DNA from: Tretioscincus oriximinensis
Lineage: Eukaryota > Chordata > Lepidosauria > Squamata > Gymnophthalmidae
Direction: 5' to 3'
Assembly: GCA_022410635.1 (NCBI GenBank)
Contig: JAJVDF010000259.1
Span: 454,142-518,141 of the forward strand
Length of the DNA: 64,000 nt
Part shown: positions 12,027 to 23,395 of the stretch, in pieces
Layout of the letters: each line of letters opens with the position of its first letter
How positions within the stretch are numbered: position 1 is the stretch's first letter
Made by a program: the position numbers and the translations under genes
The notes under the pieces: generated by a model
Databases searched by the model: none
What the model saw: only the letters and a program-made list of their open reading frames with translations
Told to the model about the DNA's origin: nothing

Positions 12027-12460
12027 CTGCCTGCAATAGTTCAATCTTTTAAAGGGGAAATGGTACAAAAGAAGCATTTATAGACATCACCTGCCAAAAA
12101 ACTCTTAGCTGTACCATAAAATATATTGTTATTTCTTACAACAAAGGTGTTAGATTTGTTTGAACAATTGGATATTTTTTATATTGTGTCCAATCTGATA
12201 TGCAGATGGGAACAGAAGATGGTGGGTTAATTCTGTAAGCTCAAAGTTTTTCCAGTTCTGTCAGTTTTCTTCTTTTCATTTAATTGCATAGATGTGATTT
12301 ATAAGATCAGCTTCCGTATTTCAAATGTCTGTGTTCTATTCCTGCCAATTTATATTACCACTTTAATTAATTGTATATTGTAACATTCTGTTACAGCAAA
12401 ATCCAATGGATAACATTGACCTCGGCAACCTGGCAAATGATGTAGTAATCGAATAATATT

Positions 12461-12577
12461 AAGAACATAAGAAGAACCCTACTGGATCAGGCCAGAGCCC
12501 ACCTAGTCCAGCATTCTGTCTCACACAGAGGCCCACCAGATTCACCTTTGAAGTCTGAACAGAGGAAAGCAAAATAT
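12461..12577 (-). mobile_element. CR1 LINE 3' end (TTATGTTC subfamily)
   Basis: Starts AAGAACATAAGAAGAACCCT and runs through 'GGATCAGGCCAGAGCCCA', 'CCAGCATTCTGT' and 'CAGAGGAAAGCAAAATA'. This matches the 3' untranslated end of the CR1 at 24857-26122. Severely 5'-truncated. Confidence 0.85.
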
Positions 12578-13697
12578 GTTAGAAAATCTGATGCTTTCAA
12601 CTGCTGTGTCCAGATGAGAGCGGTTTCTGATCCTACTTGGACAACTACATCATCATCGTCGTTGTTGTCATTGTTGTTAAGCATCTTTTTCTAGAGAAAA
12701 CTAGAATGGGGAAAAATGAAACAAAGCAAACCTTTAAGGAATTAACTGCTTTCCAAACAAATAAAATACAGTATTTTATGGTACGTTGCCTAATCATATT
12801 TAACTATACATTTTCTTTGATGAAAAGCAGATCTGCGTCATAGAGAAAACGAGGATATTTTAGGACTTAGGGCACATCCCCATGACAAGGGTTTGCCTCA
12901 CTATTGCTTTAAAGATGCATTCGCCAGCCACCCCCACNTACCTTAAGGCTTTCATGCTGCTCCAGCTTGATAACTTTTTGCAGCAGCTTTAGCCATAAAG
13001 GGTTTTTGGATAAAGCAGAAGCTAAGGAAGGAAGGCTGTGTGGCCAAATGGTTACCACACCTTCTTAAAATCCCCATCATTCTCTGTGAGGCTGCCTACA
13101 ATTTCATGCATTCTCTGAGAGCTGAAAGCCAATTGACTTTTACACGGAGCCCCAAAGTTTCGCGAGATTTGGCAAGTTGACTTTGTGAAATTCCCCGTGA
13201 AGCTCTCACTCGGATTTTACAAAATACCTGTTGTTGAAGTTCCCAAACTGCATGGCTAGAAATTCTGCGACAACAAATCTTTTAAGCATTGGATCACTGT
13301 ACATAGTGGGGTGGATTGAAAATTATGTTACTACCAACTGAGTAAAACTTGTGCATAAGGATGAGGCCATAATGGCTCCAGTCTTAGGGTACATACCCAT
13401 TAACTTAAATAATTTTTTTGAAAAAAAACAACAGTCGGGAGGTGGTAACTTCTATATGCCAATTCACCTCAAATATCAGAAAACATGTTTCCAATGTACA
13501 TTTTCTGATCTTTAACTGAATTAAATGTGAGATAGTCACATTAATATCCACATGCTATCATATCCAAGCCACTTTTGAGATGCTTTATTGAGAGGGAATG
13601 CAATCAATACATTCATTTTATTATTTTTTTAAAAATAAAATACATTCAGATCCAAATATTTTGACACATGAATCATGAAGCAAAATCCATCCATATA
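12578..13697. other. Unclassified, with a piece of the dispersed repeat
   Basis: The segment 13080-13200 ('GAGAGCTGAAAGCCAATTGA', then 'CCAAAGTTTC') resembles 28170-28215, so part of the dispersed repeat is present. The remainder shows nothing recognisable. A short GTT-rich run lies near 12655. Confidence 0.4.
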
Positions 13698-13897
13698 CAG
13701 GGTGCTTCAAAAATGCATACACACTGTGAACTTCCATAGAAAATTTATTTACTGTTCTACAAAGTTAAATTTCAGGAAATTAGAAAGCTTAAAGNCCAAT
13801 GTGAATAAAAAGTAAATAAAAAATTAGTACGAGTCACCACTGATTCTGTACATCGTATGGAAGTTCAAAGTGTGTATACATTTTTTGAAGCACCCTG
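13698..13897. mobile_element. Mariner-like MITE, 200 bp
   Basis: Long terminal inverted repeats: the left end CAGGGTGCTTCAAAAATG pairs with the right end, whose complement is CAGGGTGCTTCAAAAAATG. The match extends through a 'TATACACACTTTGAACTTCCAT'-like arm of about 45 bp with few mismatches. TATA flanks both sides, consistent with TA target duplication. The element is too short to code, so mobilisation in trans by a mariner transposase is inferred. Confidence 0.85.
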
Positions 13898-14999
13898 TAT
13901 ATTTTCATTAAAACATTTGGACCAAATACTTTTCTTTTACAAGGTTCTTTCTTTTGAAGTCAACTAACACAAGGCTAGTAATCCAGGTTAAATTTTTGAA
14001 TTTTCGGTGTATAATGAAATTGGAATGTATATTTTGCTGCGGGTTCTACAACCATTGTTGCTGGGAAATGTGTTCTTACTAAACCAGTAACAAAAGAAAA
14101 TAGATTTCCCAGACCTCCCTATGGGAAGAGACTCTTTATGTACTCTAATTTGTGTCAAGTTATAAGAAATTTCACTAATGGACACAAAAGTAATTAAATG
14201 GAAACAATAGCTACAGAAATTGTTTTTCATTATGTACAGAAGTGGTCAGCATTTCATTAAGTCAAGTCATTACCAGAGATTTATATACCTGCCAAGATGT
14301 TATAAAGCCTAAATTGTGGACACACCTTTTCCTGCTTATGAAGAAGTTATATGAAAGCAACTAAACTCTTATGAAATAGAATGGCTTTTTCCATCATGGT
14401 GCTCGTTATTTGTTTAAGACATGTTTCAGTCAAAATGCACTTTTCTTGTGCCCAAATGAGTTGGGGGGGATACAGGGTGACAGAAGGCACACACCACATG
14501 CTGCACAGCACATCTTCTGCTTCGGGGGGGGGGGGGGGCTCTGTTGGGCATCATTGGGTGCTTGACTAGTGCAAAACCAAGCTAGCAATGGCTGCCCAAG
14601 GTTCGGAGGTCTGTGACTGGTCACTACCTCTCAGAACCTTGTGTCTCGGCAATGCCCCTTTTATTGCTTATTATTACACCACATGCATTGACAACCTGAT
14701 GTTCACAACATGCCACTAAGGACGTTTTTCACACTTACCTTTAGAGAATGGTCTCTGAGAACCATTCCTATCCGCTTACTGCAGTAACGGCCTCTGCCTT
14801 TCATACTTCTCAGGCATTTTCGGGAGTGCCCTGGAGCAGATAGTGTGAAGGCTTATTCTACCCTGTAATGTCTGTCTGCACCCACTTACTGAAACAGGGT
14901 GAAACAATAATCCACACTGTCTGCACGAATGTTTCCACAATACAGGAATAATTGTGGATTATTTAAAAACATTTCACAAAAGGCAGATTTAAATTTTTT
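13898..14999. other. Unclassified; includes a repeat shared with 41.7-41.95 kb
   Basis: 14580-14680 shares the order of 'CCCAAGGTTC', 'GAGGTCTGTGA', and a TTTTATT..ATTATTAC block with 41868-41950. A 17-base G homopolymer lies at about 14523-14539. No gene is seen. Confidence 0.4.
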
Positions 15000-17243
15000 T
15001 GGGAGTAACTAGGGAATAATGAAATCAGCAATGCTAATGCTTTGATCCTGCTAATTGATTAGACTGTTCTCCAAGCAAAATAACATATTAAAGGTTATCA
15101 ATTACTGTAGCAACTCTCTGCTGAGCAAGTTTTATTGAAATGTAATAAGTAAAAATCACTCCTGGCAAAAATATTTTGAACACTCATCATGTCTGTTTGT
15201 TTGCTAAAAGAGATACAAAGTAGAATTAAAATTAGTAAATATTGATTTGTTCATTAAATTTAAGGTAATGTAATGTTAACTTTGATTCCAAGTTAAACAA
15301 GCAGTTATTTGTTTTATTAAGCAAACAAAAATGTATTTTCCTAACAGGTGTGGTGGGTGGGTTTTATATATATATAATATATATGCACCTTTCAATCAAC
15401 CCAGAGCATATTCCCATGATAAAAGCAGTGTCAGATAATTGATGAGGAAGATTCAATAGTGTAATGAACCAAGATCTAAAAGCAAAATAAAATTATTATA
15501 TACATTAGAAAGTGCTGGCAAATCATGTACAAAGATAAAAAGTACCCATGGATAGAAAGAGACATTCAGAACTTGCAATTTCAAAATATTAATTTTAATT
15601 TTGCCTTTGAGCTACTAAAAATTACTAACATAATTTTAGAGTATAATCCTAAATATTAATCATTTATTTCACCAAATGTGAAATAAATCACATTTATATA
15701 GATAATAGATATAATATCAATATCTATTCTGGAGTAATTCATTCTAGCTAATAATTATTAGATTTTTTTTCTATTCCAAGCAAATAATGAAAATTTAATT
15801 ATTTTACCAAAAGTAAATTAACCCTAACTATGAATTGACTGATGGATTATTCTATCAAATTTACCTACTTTTCTACTGTTAGTCTCTAGTGCTCCTTGCT
15901 CCTTGCTGGATATTTTATAAAAAGTGAACAATCTAGTTTTAGAGTACATAATTCTAAATATGAAGTACCAAAAGTGAACAATGCCATTCTGGAGTAATTT
16001 GTGTTACTCGTAATTTGTGATAATCTTTCTATCAAATGGGGGTCAAGGAGATCAAACCAGGATTTTTTTCTTTCTCATTTGCACAGAAATTCATCCAAGC
16101 AAATCTAGTGGGCAGACAGTAAAATATTCCACTGCAGGTTATTTCAGGTGTTCCTGTTTTTAAACACCAGTTGGAACAGATGTGAGTGACTCTATTATTG
16201 ATGAGGCTTCCTGTTTTTCAAAGCACTAGTTTCAAGCTCATAGACTAATCTTTACCTTTCTGCCCTTGACTCTTGATGAGTCAGTCAGTAACTTTAGAAA
16301 GTTGCTATCTGGCCTGATTTGCTAGTGTGGAGTAAAAAGAGAGGAAAATGGTGGGGTTGTCTTGTGGTAGTGTGTTCTCACAGTATCCTGGTAATCCCAT
16401 TAAGGATCATACACACAGGAATGTTTCTAAAGCTAAAGCTCTGGCCATTTCGAAAAATATCAGAAAAAGGGATAAGGGATCTTTTTTTCTGAGAAGCTTC
16501 CTAGTTCTTTGTGAAAACTCAGGACATGGGGCAGAACAATCATGATGCTACTAACATTGCAGTAGGAAAAACTCATGTGGAGGGGGCCTTAGTTTCATTT
16601 TATAAGTTCAAGCATCTTGTTCTAGCCCACAACCATCTGTAGCTGTCTTTAAATCTAACTTTGTTTCCTCTTTAAGACCAATCCAGCAACTACCTACTAG
16701 AGAACTAATTTCACATCCCTTGATAAAATGTCTTTCGTTGCCAGGGACATGAGACCCTGGGCACCTACTGGCATTGCCCTCTTTACTCTTTGGGGAATTT
16801 TATACTAGAGGTCTTGAAAAACTGTTTTCCATCCCATTAGCCTAATTGTCCATAAGAATCTTAAATCCCAGTGTCAATTTTCTGAGAGTTAATGGCATGA
16901 CTTCTTTTCTCAGCTATTAAGGATTAGTCTTGAAAAGAGGTCATCACTCATGTCAGGCTTTCTCCTTTGATTATTACTCGTATAATGCTGGATTACGGAC
17001 CATTAACTATAACCAATCAAGATACTAAGAGAAGGCCGAAAAGTAAAAATAGTTTTAAATAATTGTTTCAAACTGCACTCTAGCTTTACATATCAAGCAA
17101 GACAGTCATTAGTTATGTTCATTTCTAGTCAAGAAAGGGAACTTTTATGAATAGGGTTTCCTCAAAACAAAGCAGAACGGAACAGGAGGTTGCAGCTTTA
17201 ATGGGTATTTCACCTATTAAAGTTGAAAACTCTTGTTCCAATT
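15000..17243. other. AT-rich stretch without recognised repeats
   Basis: Markedly AT-rich, with a short TA run at about 15367-15384. No repeat family recognised elsewhere in the window appears here. 15040-15350 looks single-copy. No coding sequence is supported. Confidence 0.45.
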
Positions 17244-17289
17244 CTGTGTGTGTGTGTTTGTGTGTGTATGCGAGAGAGAGAGAGAGAGA
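17244..17289 (+). repeat. (TG)n-(AG)n microsatellite
   Basis: A run of TG dinucleotides, interrupted once, followed directly by AG dinucleotides. Confidence 0.9.
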
Positions 17290-17489
17290 CTTTCAGTATG
17301 ACTGAATTAAAAACAAACAAAAATAACTCAGCCTTGGTGTAAGCATAGTTGGTTATAGAGTAGGGTTCCTACATAAAATAAGATTGGAGTTTGGATCTTT
17401 AATAGGTGTGAAAAAGCAATCACTCCCCCAGGTCCAGCGAGCATCAGACGCTGCATCTGGTAAAAAGTCCTCTTAATCACAAAGATTCC

Positions 17490-18062
17490 CACATCTCAGA
17501 AAAGATATTGTGGAACTGGAGCACCTCCCTTATGAAATCCGGCTGCAACATCTGGGCCTCTTCAGCCTTGAAAGACTGTTCACATCAGCCTTAAAAGGTG
17601 ATCTGATGCTTGTATGAAATCATGCATGAGACAGATGAGGTGAATAGAGAAAAATTATTTTCTCTATCACAAAACACTAGGACCAAGGACATTCCTTGAA
17701 ATTGGTGGGTAGAAGAAGTAAGGCAGACAAAGGAAAGTATTTTTTTCACCCAGAAGATCATCGGCCTTCCAGAAGTGATGATGGGAGCTAGCAGCCAGGA
17801 TGGCTTTAAGACATGATTAGACAAGCCAAGGGTGTAAATAGCTACTAGGATGGATTTCTTGATACTGCCTCCAAGATGGAGCAACAGGCAGTATTCCTAA
17901 AATATTATTTGGAGGGAGACAAGAACAGAGAGGATTTTGCCTTCTCCTGCTTGGGACTGCCAGGTGCAATTGTTGGGCCACTGTGTGAGTCAGAAGGCTG
18001 GACTACATGGGTTCTGGCCCCATTCAATGGGGCTCCTCTTATATTCTCTGTTCTATAGCCAT
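17490..18062 (+). mobile_element. CR1 LINE 3' end
   Basis: Begins in the ORF2 C-terminal segment ('GGAACTGGAGCACCTCCCTT', 'CTTCAGCCTTGAAAG'). It runs through 'CACCCAGAAGATCATCGGCC', 'TAGACAAGCC' and 'GATGGAGCAACAGGCAGTAT', and ends with 'GCTCCTCTTATATTCTCTGT'. The coding part is frameshifted. It ends at a decayed form of the terminal repeat. Confidence 0.85.
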
Positions 18063-19187
18063 TAAAGGTCTAAAGCTCTTTCCTGGGTTTTATGTGGGAA
18101 CCCTATAGTAAAGAAGTGGTACAGCATTATTACAGGTTGATTAAAATGTAGCTTAAAATGTAGGGAGGTAGTTATAGCTTAGTGATAGAGCTGGAATACA
18201 AAAGATCATAGATTTCACTTTCCCCATTTTCCTGGAAGAAAGTATTGGCAAATTAATATTTGCCCCCAAAACGTGCATGGATAAGTTACATTCAGTCAGT
18301 CAATTCTCACTTTCAATAACAGTTTTTCCTACTAAATTTGCCAGTGTAAAGGAAGTGGTAAATAGTGTTTTGGAATCCATTTAAATAGAACTACTGCAGT
18401 TATATTACCGTCTGGATATTGTTAAGCTTCAGTTCCTACGTATTCAGCAAGCATGGTTGATATTAGCTTTAAGAAATGCAGAGAGGAGACAGGGTGGGAG
18501 AGAAAGTGGAAGGAAGGAAGGAAGGATGGAAGGAAGGAGAACAAATATCAGATCAATTTTATATCGATGATGATGAGAATTAGATGCAAATTTAAAAGAT
18601 GATATAGTTCAATATTCTAACTATACCCAGTTATAAAAGACAACAAATCTAGGATTCAAAGAAATAAGTCATTTTTCTGAGTAATAAAGTTTTTTTAATG
18701 TTCAGAAATGGACAACTATACTGAAGGTTTCTTGTGGACTTGAGGCTTGCTATTTGGCTATGATTTCAAGGAGACGGATCCCAGATGTTTCCAACAAACA
18801 TCAGGGTTCTAATGCCCCCCACTCTGGCCAATAATTAAAGTGCATATTAGAATCTGGATCCACAAACTTAAAATGGCCTGCTTAAGCCTTTGAGATCCTG
18901 GTCAAAGTTTTAGAGCAGTTTCAGTCAACTTTCAGAAAGGCAAAATGGTGAATTGTTTTGTTTGTGCATTTTCTAATTCTGAAAACACACCTTCGGTTTA
19001 GCTCATGTGAAAAGAAAACTGCTGTTCTGTTTTGCTGATGCGTGGACTGAATCTGGATTAAAATCTAGATGTGAACAGGACCCATGTTCTACATTGACAG
19101 CCTATTTATTTTTTATTATAAAAAGTATTTTGATACCTATGAGAAAGTCTTAGTTTTTTTCTTGAATACTTGGTGCAGGTGTTTCAG
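18063..19187. other. No recognisable feature except a GGAA run
   Basis: GGAA/GGAT tetranucleotide repeats occupy about 18508-18538. Otherwise no gene or classified repeat was seen. Confidence 0.45.
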
Positions 19188-19388
19188 CAGAGATGCCAAG
19201 TTAGAAGCTCTTTGTCGACTGTAGAGAGGAGTGACCGCCTTCTAACCAGCCCAGCTATTTGAAGGCAAGAAATTGTGATTAAACAAACAGGAACCATCAC
19301 AGAGTGATGTAAGCCTTTGGGCAAAAAATAATCTTATAAGCCACTTTGAGTCCCTCCGGATGAGAAAATTGGGTGATAAAAACCTAGT
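19188..19388 (+). mobile_element. tRNA-derived SINE (family A)
   Basis: Blocks in family order: 'AGCCCAGCTATTTGAAGGCA', 'GATGTAAGCCTTTGGGCAAA', 'CTTATAAGCCACTTTGAGTC', 'GATAAAAACC'. The tRNA head is degraded. The 3' end runs straight into the trinucleotide array at 19389. Confidence 0.8.
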
Positions 19389-19544
19389 TCTTGTTGTTGT
19401 TGTTGTTGTTGTTCTTCTTCTTCTTCTTCTTTTTCTTCTACTACCACTATTACTACTACTATTACTACTACTGTTACTATTACTACTACAATTACTACTA
19501 CAACTACTACTACAACTACTACTATTACTACTACTACTACTACT
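19389..19544 (+). repeat. Compound trinucleotide microsatellite at SINE tail
   Basis: Successive blocks of TTG, TTC and then TAC/TAT/CAA triplets, about 156 bp. The long leucine- and valine-rich ORFs across it are artefacts. It starts at the end of the SINE. Confidence 0.95.
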
Positions 19545-20107
19545 GTAACCAGCTTTGAGATTCTCATGTAAAGTAGTATGTCAATAAGTGTGGTATAGCC
19601 TTCAGTCTCTTGGACTGCCAGGAGAAAAAAATCATTCATTATTAAAGAAAGTTGCAACAAATGTTGAAGTTCTAATACTTTGGTTGCATATTGAGAAGAC
19701 AGGGTTCAATAGATAAAGGACTGATGATGGGGAAAACTGAAGGGAAAAGATTAGTGATGGCATAGGATGAGCTAGTTAGATATAGGAGATTCGGCAAACT
19801 TCTGGAAGCAGTGAAAGACTGTCTAACATACTATGGTTCATGGGCCCACAAAGAGTCAGACACATCCTAAGGATGACAACGAAGCCTTCAGTTTAAAAGA
19901 TTACATGAGGAATCATATGGCATGTCAAAAAGTGTATAACATCTGAGGCAGCATCGATTTTGGCTCCACACAACCAAGCTATAACAGAGTGTAAATGTTA
20001 CCGTCCAAAGTGATAATGATGAAGTGAATGGAAGATTCACCTTGTTGGATGAAAGAAGATGGATGAAACAAATTAACGGAGTGGTTTTTGCTCATGTCAG
20101 TATTATG

Positions 20108-20440
20108 TCAGACTAAAAATGGCCACCTCATGGTGCCATTTCCAATTTGACGTGAAAACCACACAGACTGAGCCTTATAGCTGTGGAACTTTAATTCTGT
20201 AGCTGCAAGGACTTTGGAAGCCAAGACTGCTGCTCCTTCTGCCTTTGTGGTGAATTCTGAGCCTCCTCCTTCTGAACTCTCCTTTATGTCAGCTGCCCGA
20301 ATGTTGTCAAAGAGCTTAGCCTTCACCATCCCTGGCTACTTTTCCAAGCCTTCATTGATCTTTATTGACTACCCTGCTGTCTTTCCTCTTGATTCATCCA
20401 CAGTTTTGTCCAAAAATGTGTCAATTAAACAAGAAGTCTT
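20108..20440 (-). pseudogene. Possible decayed coding relic, unidentified
   Basis: On the minus strand one frame stays almost open for about 100 codons, broken by two stops. It includes a 73-codon ORF beginning MVKAKLFDNIRAADIKE with a plausible mix of charged and aliphatic residues. No domain is recognised. It might be a processed-pseudogene or transposon fragment, or simply chance, since the plus strand is also open (20214-20465). Confidence 0.2.
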
Positions 20441-20469
20441 AATAACTGAGGCCTATAAAACTTGAGGAT

Positions 20470-21249
20470 TGACTTTATAGAAATATACATTTAAGACAAA
20501 ACCTATAACTATAACCAGCTCTCAACGGGATAATGAAAGTGATTTGTCCTTGGTGGGCTGCTATTGCAGAAATGTTGATTGAAGAAAAATCGTACCAGGA
20601 AAGGATTTAAGGGGAATGTTTGTATTGAGATCTGACATTTTCTTTTGACAGCCCCCCCCCCCCCATCTCACTTGGAGGCTGAAATGGAAGGCTCGTAATA
20701 TATTCTTGTGTAGTCTTATATGTATTGGCACTTGTTTTTTCATCTTTTCCTTTCCAGGAATTTTTTGACTACCACACACAGAATTCTGACACGTTACAAG
20801 GTACAACTCAATTCCAGCCACCTACCCTATGCTGGCCATTTTCTGTGCCAAGTGCTTCTTACAAATTTGCTTAAAGGCTATACTTATTTTTAATTCCACT
20901 CGCTCTGAATGTTATTGTCGTCTTTGTTTCATGTCTTTACAGTAAAGCTGAATTTAGGCTGAACAACAATGGAAGAAAGGGCTGTTGAAATGCCTTCATG
21001 AAATGCAATTATTATCCACCCATTGAAAACTTATGTGTTTGGATAAAGGCAAAATGAACCTTTCCTGTGGAAATGGCATTTGGGTATAACTGAGTTTAGA
21101 AATATTTATATGCCAGCTTAATTATGCAGATATGATTTGTGTCCTATATTTCTTTGAAACAACCATAAAATGTGAATGCCATTGTCATCATTCTAATTTT
21201 AATTCACAACAACTTAGTGGATACGTTTGGCTAAAAGACAGTAAGTAGT
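20470..21249. other. No recognisable feature
   Basis: Contains a C homopolymer at about 20651-20664. No classified repeat or coding sequence. Confidence 0.45.
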
Positions 21250-21507
21250 TCTGATGACTGGATAGCTTTAAGAGAAGATAAGACAAGTTTATGGACATAT
21301 AAAATAGCTATTAGGATGGATGTCTTGATACTGCCAGTAAGATAGAGCAACAGGCGATATTTCTGAAATACTATATATTTGCAGGTGGAGTTTTTGCCTT
21401 CTTCTGCTTGAGACTGCCCAGGTGCAGTTGGTGAGCCACAGTGTGAGACAGATTGCTGGATTAGATGGACTCCAGCCCGATTCAGCAGGGCTCCTCTTAT
21501 GTTCTTA
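21250..21507 (+). mobile_element. CR1 LINE 3' end
   Basis: 'CTGGATAGCTTTAAGAG', 'ACAAGTTTATGGACATA', 'AGAGCAACAGGCGATATTTC', 'CTGCCCAGGTGCAGTTGGTG', 'GCTCCTCTTATGTTCTTA': the 3' untranslated end of a TTATGTTC-tailed CR1, without coding sequence. Confidence 0.85.
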
Positions 21508-21612
21508 AATCATTGTTGTTTATGTGGTGGGAAGAAATACAGAGATAAGCCACATTTTAGGATATCAGGAGGAGTTCTGCTAGTTTAGATCACAGCCTAC
21601 CTAATCCAACGT

Positions 21613-21840
21613 CTTGTATTACACAATTTCAGAGAAATAGCCGTGTTAGTCTAGTAGAAAATCCAGCAAAGGAGCTAGTAGCACTTTGAGACTAACTTGA
21701 GAAAAGTGGGTGGCATAAGCTTTCGTAGACACATCTACTTCTTCAGATGTGAAGAAGTAGACATGTCTACGAAAGCTTATGCCACCCACTTATTCAAGTT
21801 AGTCTCAAAGTGCTACTAGTTCCTTTGCTTGTATTACACA
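21613..21840. mobile_element. Penelope-like element, inverted pLTR hairpin with 13 bp target duplication
   Basis: 21626-21827 is a long foldback. A minus-strand copy of the element's terminal repeat (starting 'ATTTCAGAGAAATAGCCG') runs to about 21743 and is followed by a plus-strand copy ('GAAGAAGTAGACATGTCTAC', 'GAAAGCTTATGCCACCCACT'). The unit is flanked by exact direct repeats CTTGTATTACACA at 21613-21625 and 21828-21840. Head-to-head terminal repeats of this kind are a known habit of Penelope-like elements. The same target sequence occurs a third time at the right end of the neighbouring element (22780-22791). Confidence 0.8.
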
Positions 21841-22469
21841 GAATCAATCTATTACAGGACAGATTGAGGACAGAAAACAAACCCATAATAAATGAACTTC
21901 AACCTATTTTAGATAAGAACACTGCGGTCTCAAGAGCACTCGATGGTAAACCTTTGCTAGCTTACAAACAACCAGCCAACCTCAAACAACTATTCACAAA
22001 GATGACACATAACGCGGATGGAGAAATGGAAACTAGACCCTGCCAGAAACCCAGATGTCAACGCTGCTCATACATCCACCCTGGCAATGTAATCATGGGA
22101 TCTGATAACACCACCCACAATATTAGAGGCACTTTTACATGCTCATCTTCTAATGTGATGTATTCCATTTTCTGCCAACAATGCCCCTCAGCACTCTACA
22201 TTGGGCAAACAGGACAATCCCTACGCCAAAGAATAAATGGACACAAATCAGATATTCGAAATGGTAACACCCAGAAACCAGTTGCTGAACATTTCAACCT
22301 TCCAGGACATTCTATCTCAGACCTCAGGACTGCAATCCTTGAGCAAAGAAACTACAAAGGAAGATTTGAAAGAGAAGCAGCAGAACTTGAATACATTCAT
22401 AAATTCCAAGCCATCAACAAAGGACTTAACAAAGATAATGGTTTCCTGGCCAATTATACATCTTTATGA
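21841..22469 (+). pseudogene. PLE ORF C-terminus with GIY-YIG endonuclease domain
   Basis: The reading frame is open from 21810 to the TGA at 22467, but the first codons lie in terminal-repeat DNA, so PLE-derived coding is placed from about 21841. Numbered from the ATG at 21810, residues 20-65 fit the linker after the PLE reverse transcriptase. Cys78, Cys83 and Cys86 form the cysteine cluster typical of PLEs. 'MYSI' (117-120) and 'YIG' (130-132) form the GIY-YIG core, followed by a QTGQSLRQR helix with Arg139/Arg141, His145 and a candidate catalytic Glu160. In PLEs this domain nicks target DNA for priming. With no reverse transcriptase upstream the copy cannot replicate alone. The frame is undamaged over about 200 codons, so it is relatively young. 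Confidence 0.75.
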
Positions 22470-22779
22470 AATCTGTTAAGTGTTTGACTGATTACTATCA
22501 GACATTGCCTCTTCTTGCCCCACATGAGAGGATTCGTTTCTGCTATTTACCAGTTTTTCTAACCAGCAGTTCATTACCTTATCATATTTGCAAATGCTTT
22601 GTCATCTCCCATACACAGTTTTCTATAAATATCTGACCCTGACATTAGTCCCTCAGCATCTGAAGAAGTAGACCTGTCTACGAAAGCTTATGCCACCCAC
22701 TTTTCTCAAGTTAGTCTCAAAGTGCTACTAGCTCCTTTGCTGGACTTTCTACTAGACTAACACAGCTATTTCTCTGAAA
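21841..22779 (+). mobile_element. Penelope-like retroelement, 5'-truncated
   Basis: Body of a Penelope-like element (PLE): the C-terminal part of its ORF (to 22469), a 190 bp 3' untranslated stretch, then the terminal repeat from about 22660 ('GAAGAAGTAGACCTGTCTAC') to 22779. It is flanked on the left by CTTGTATTACACA and on the right by TTGTACTACACAG, a near-identical target duplication. The reverse-transcriptase part is missing. Other copies: 26123-26262, 35813-36345 (minus). Confidence 0.8.
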
Positions 22780-22828
22780 TTGTACTACACAGTACTCCAT
22801 TAATTGCACCTGGTCATTTTTGAGCCAA

Positions 22829-22945
22829 ACATTTATTTATTTATTTATACACCACCCTATACCCAAAGATCTCAGCGAAATCAATAATAAAAACAGCAAT
22901 ACAAAATTGACATTAAAAACAGCATAAAACAGTATCTAAAAGTGG
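22829..22945 (-). repeat. SINE/LINE 3' tail fragment, (TTTA)n
   Basis: 'TTTATTTATTTATTTATACA' followed by 'CACCCTATACCCAAAGATCTC' in pieces is the reverse of the 3' end seen in the SINE at 44749-44990 (GGTATAGGGCGGGATATAAA, then AAATA repeats). A related fragment is at 33103-33190. Confidence 0.55.
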
Positions 22946-22956
22946 GTACCGGTACT

Positions 22957-23165
22957 CTCCATTCAAACAAATGGCTCTTAGAGATAGAGTGTTGGACTCT
23001 TATTTGGTAGTCTCCCAGTTCCACTCCATACTTCTACGTAAAGCCAGCTGGATGACCTTGGGCTAGTCCTAGTTCTTAAGAAGTCTCTCATCCCTATTTA
23101 TTTTACAAAGTATCTGTTATGAGGAGAAAAACAGAATGTTATGTAAATTGTTTTGACTCCTCCTT
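22957..23165 (+). mobile_element. tRNA-derived SINE (family B)
   Basis: tRNA-like head with 'TAGAGTGTTGGACTCTTATT', a degraded B box, then 'CCAGCTGGATGACCTTGGGC' and 'CTCTCATCCC', matching the copy at 44749. It is followed by a CTCCTT-rich tail to about 23190. Confidence 0.75.
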
Positions 23166-23214
23166 CTCCTTCTCCTCCTCCTTCTACAGGCAGTTCCTAG
23201 ACATCCTTTCTAGT

Positions 23215-23395
23215 TAAAGTTATAGATACACTTGTCCTTCATGTGTTTGTATAATCTTTGCCTGAAGGTATCCAAGCTGGATCTTCTTGCCACTTCTTTC
23301 TGATAGTAAATTCCATAGACCGATAACCCTTTGGGAGGAAAAAAAAATCTCCCCTCATCCATCCTAACTCTCCCTTCTCTTTCATTTGTTCCACT
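23215..23395 (-). mobile_element. CR1 LINE fragment
   Basis: 'GTATCCAAGCTGGATCTTC', 'TAAATTCCATAGACCGATAA' and 'CCCTTTGGGAGGAAAAA' match the junction of ORF2 end and 3' UTR of the CR1 at 24857-26122. The true 3' end is missing. Confidence 0.75.

Noticed and set aside
19334..19660. Leucine-, valine- and glutamine-rich ORFs
   Set aside because: Translations of the trinucleotide array at the SINE tail.
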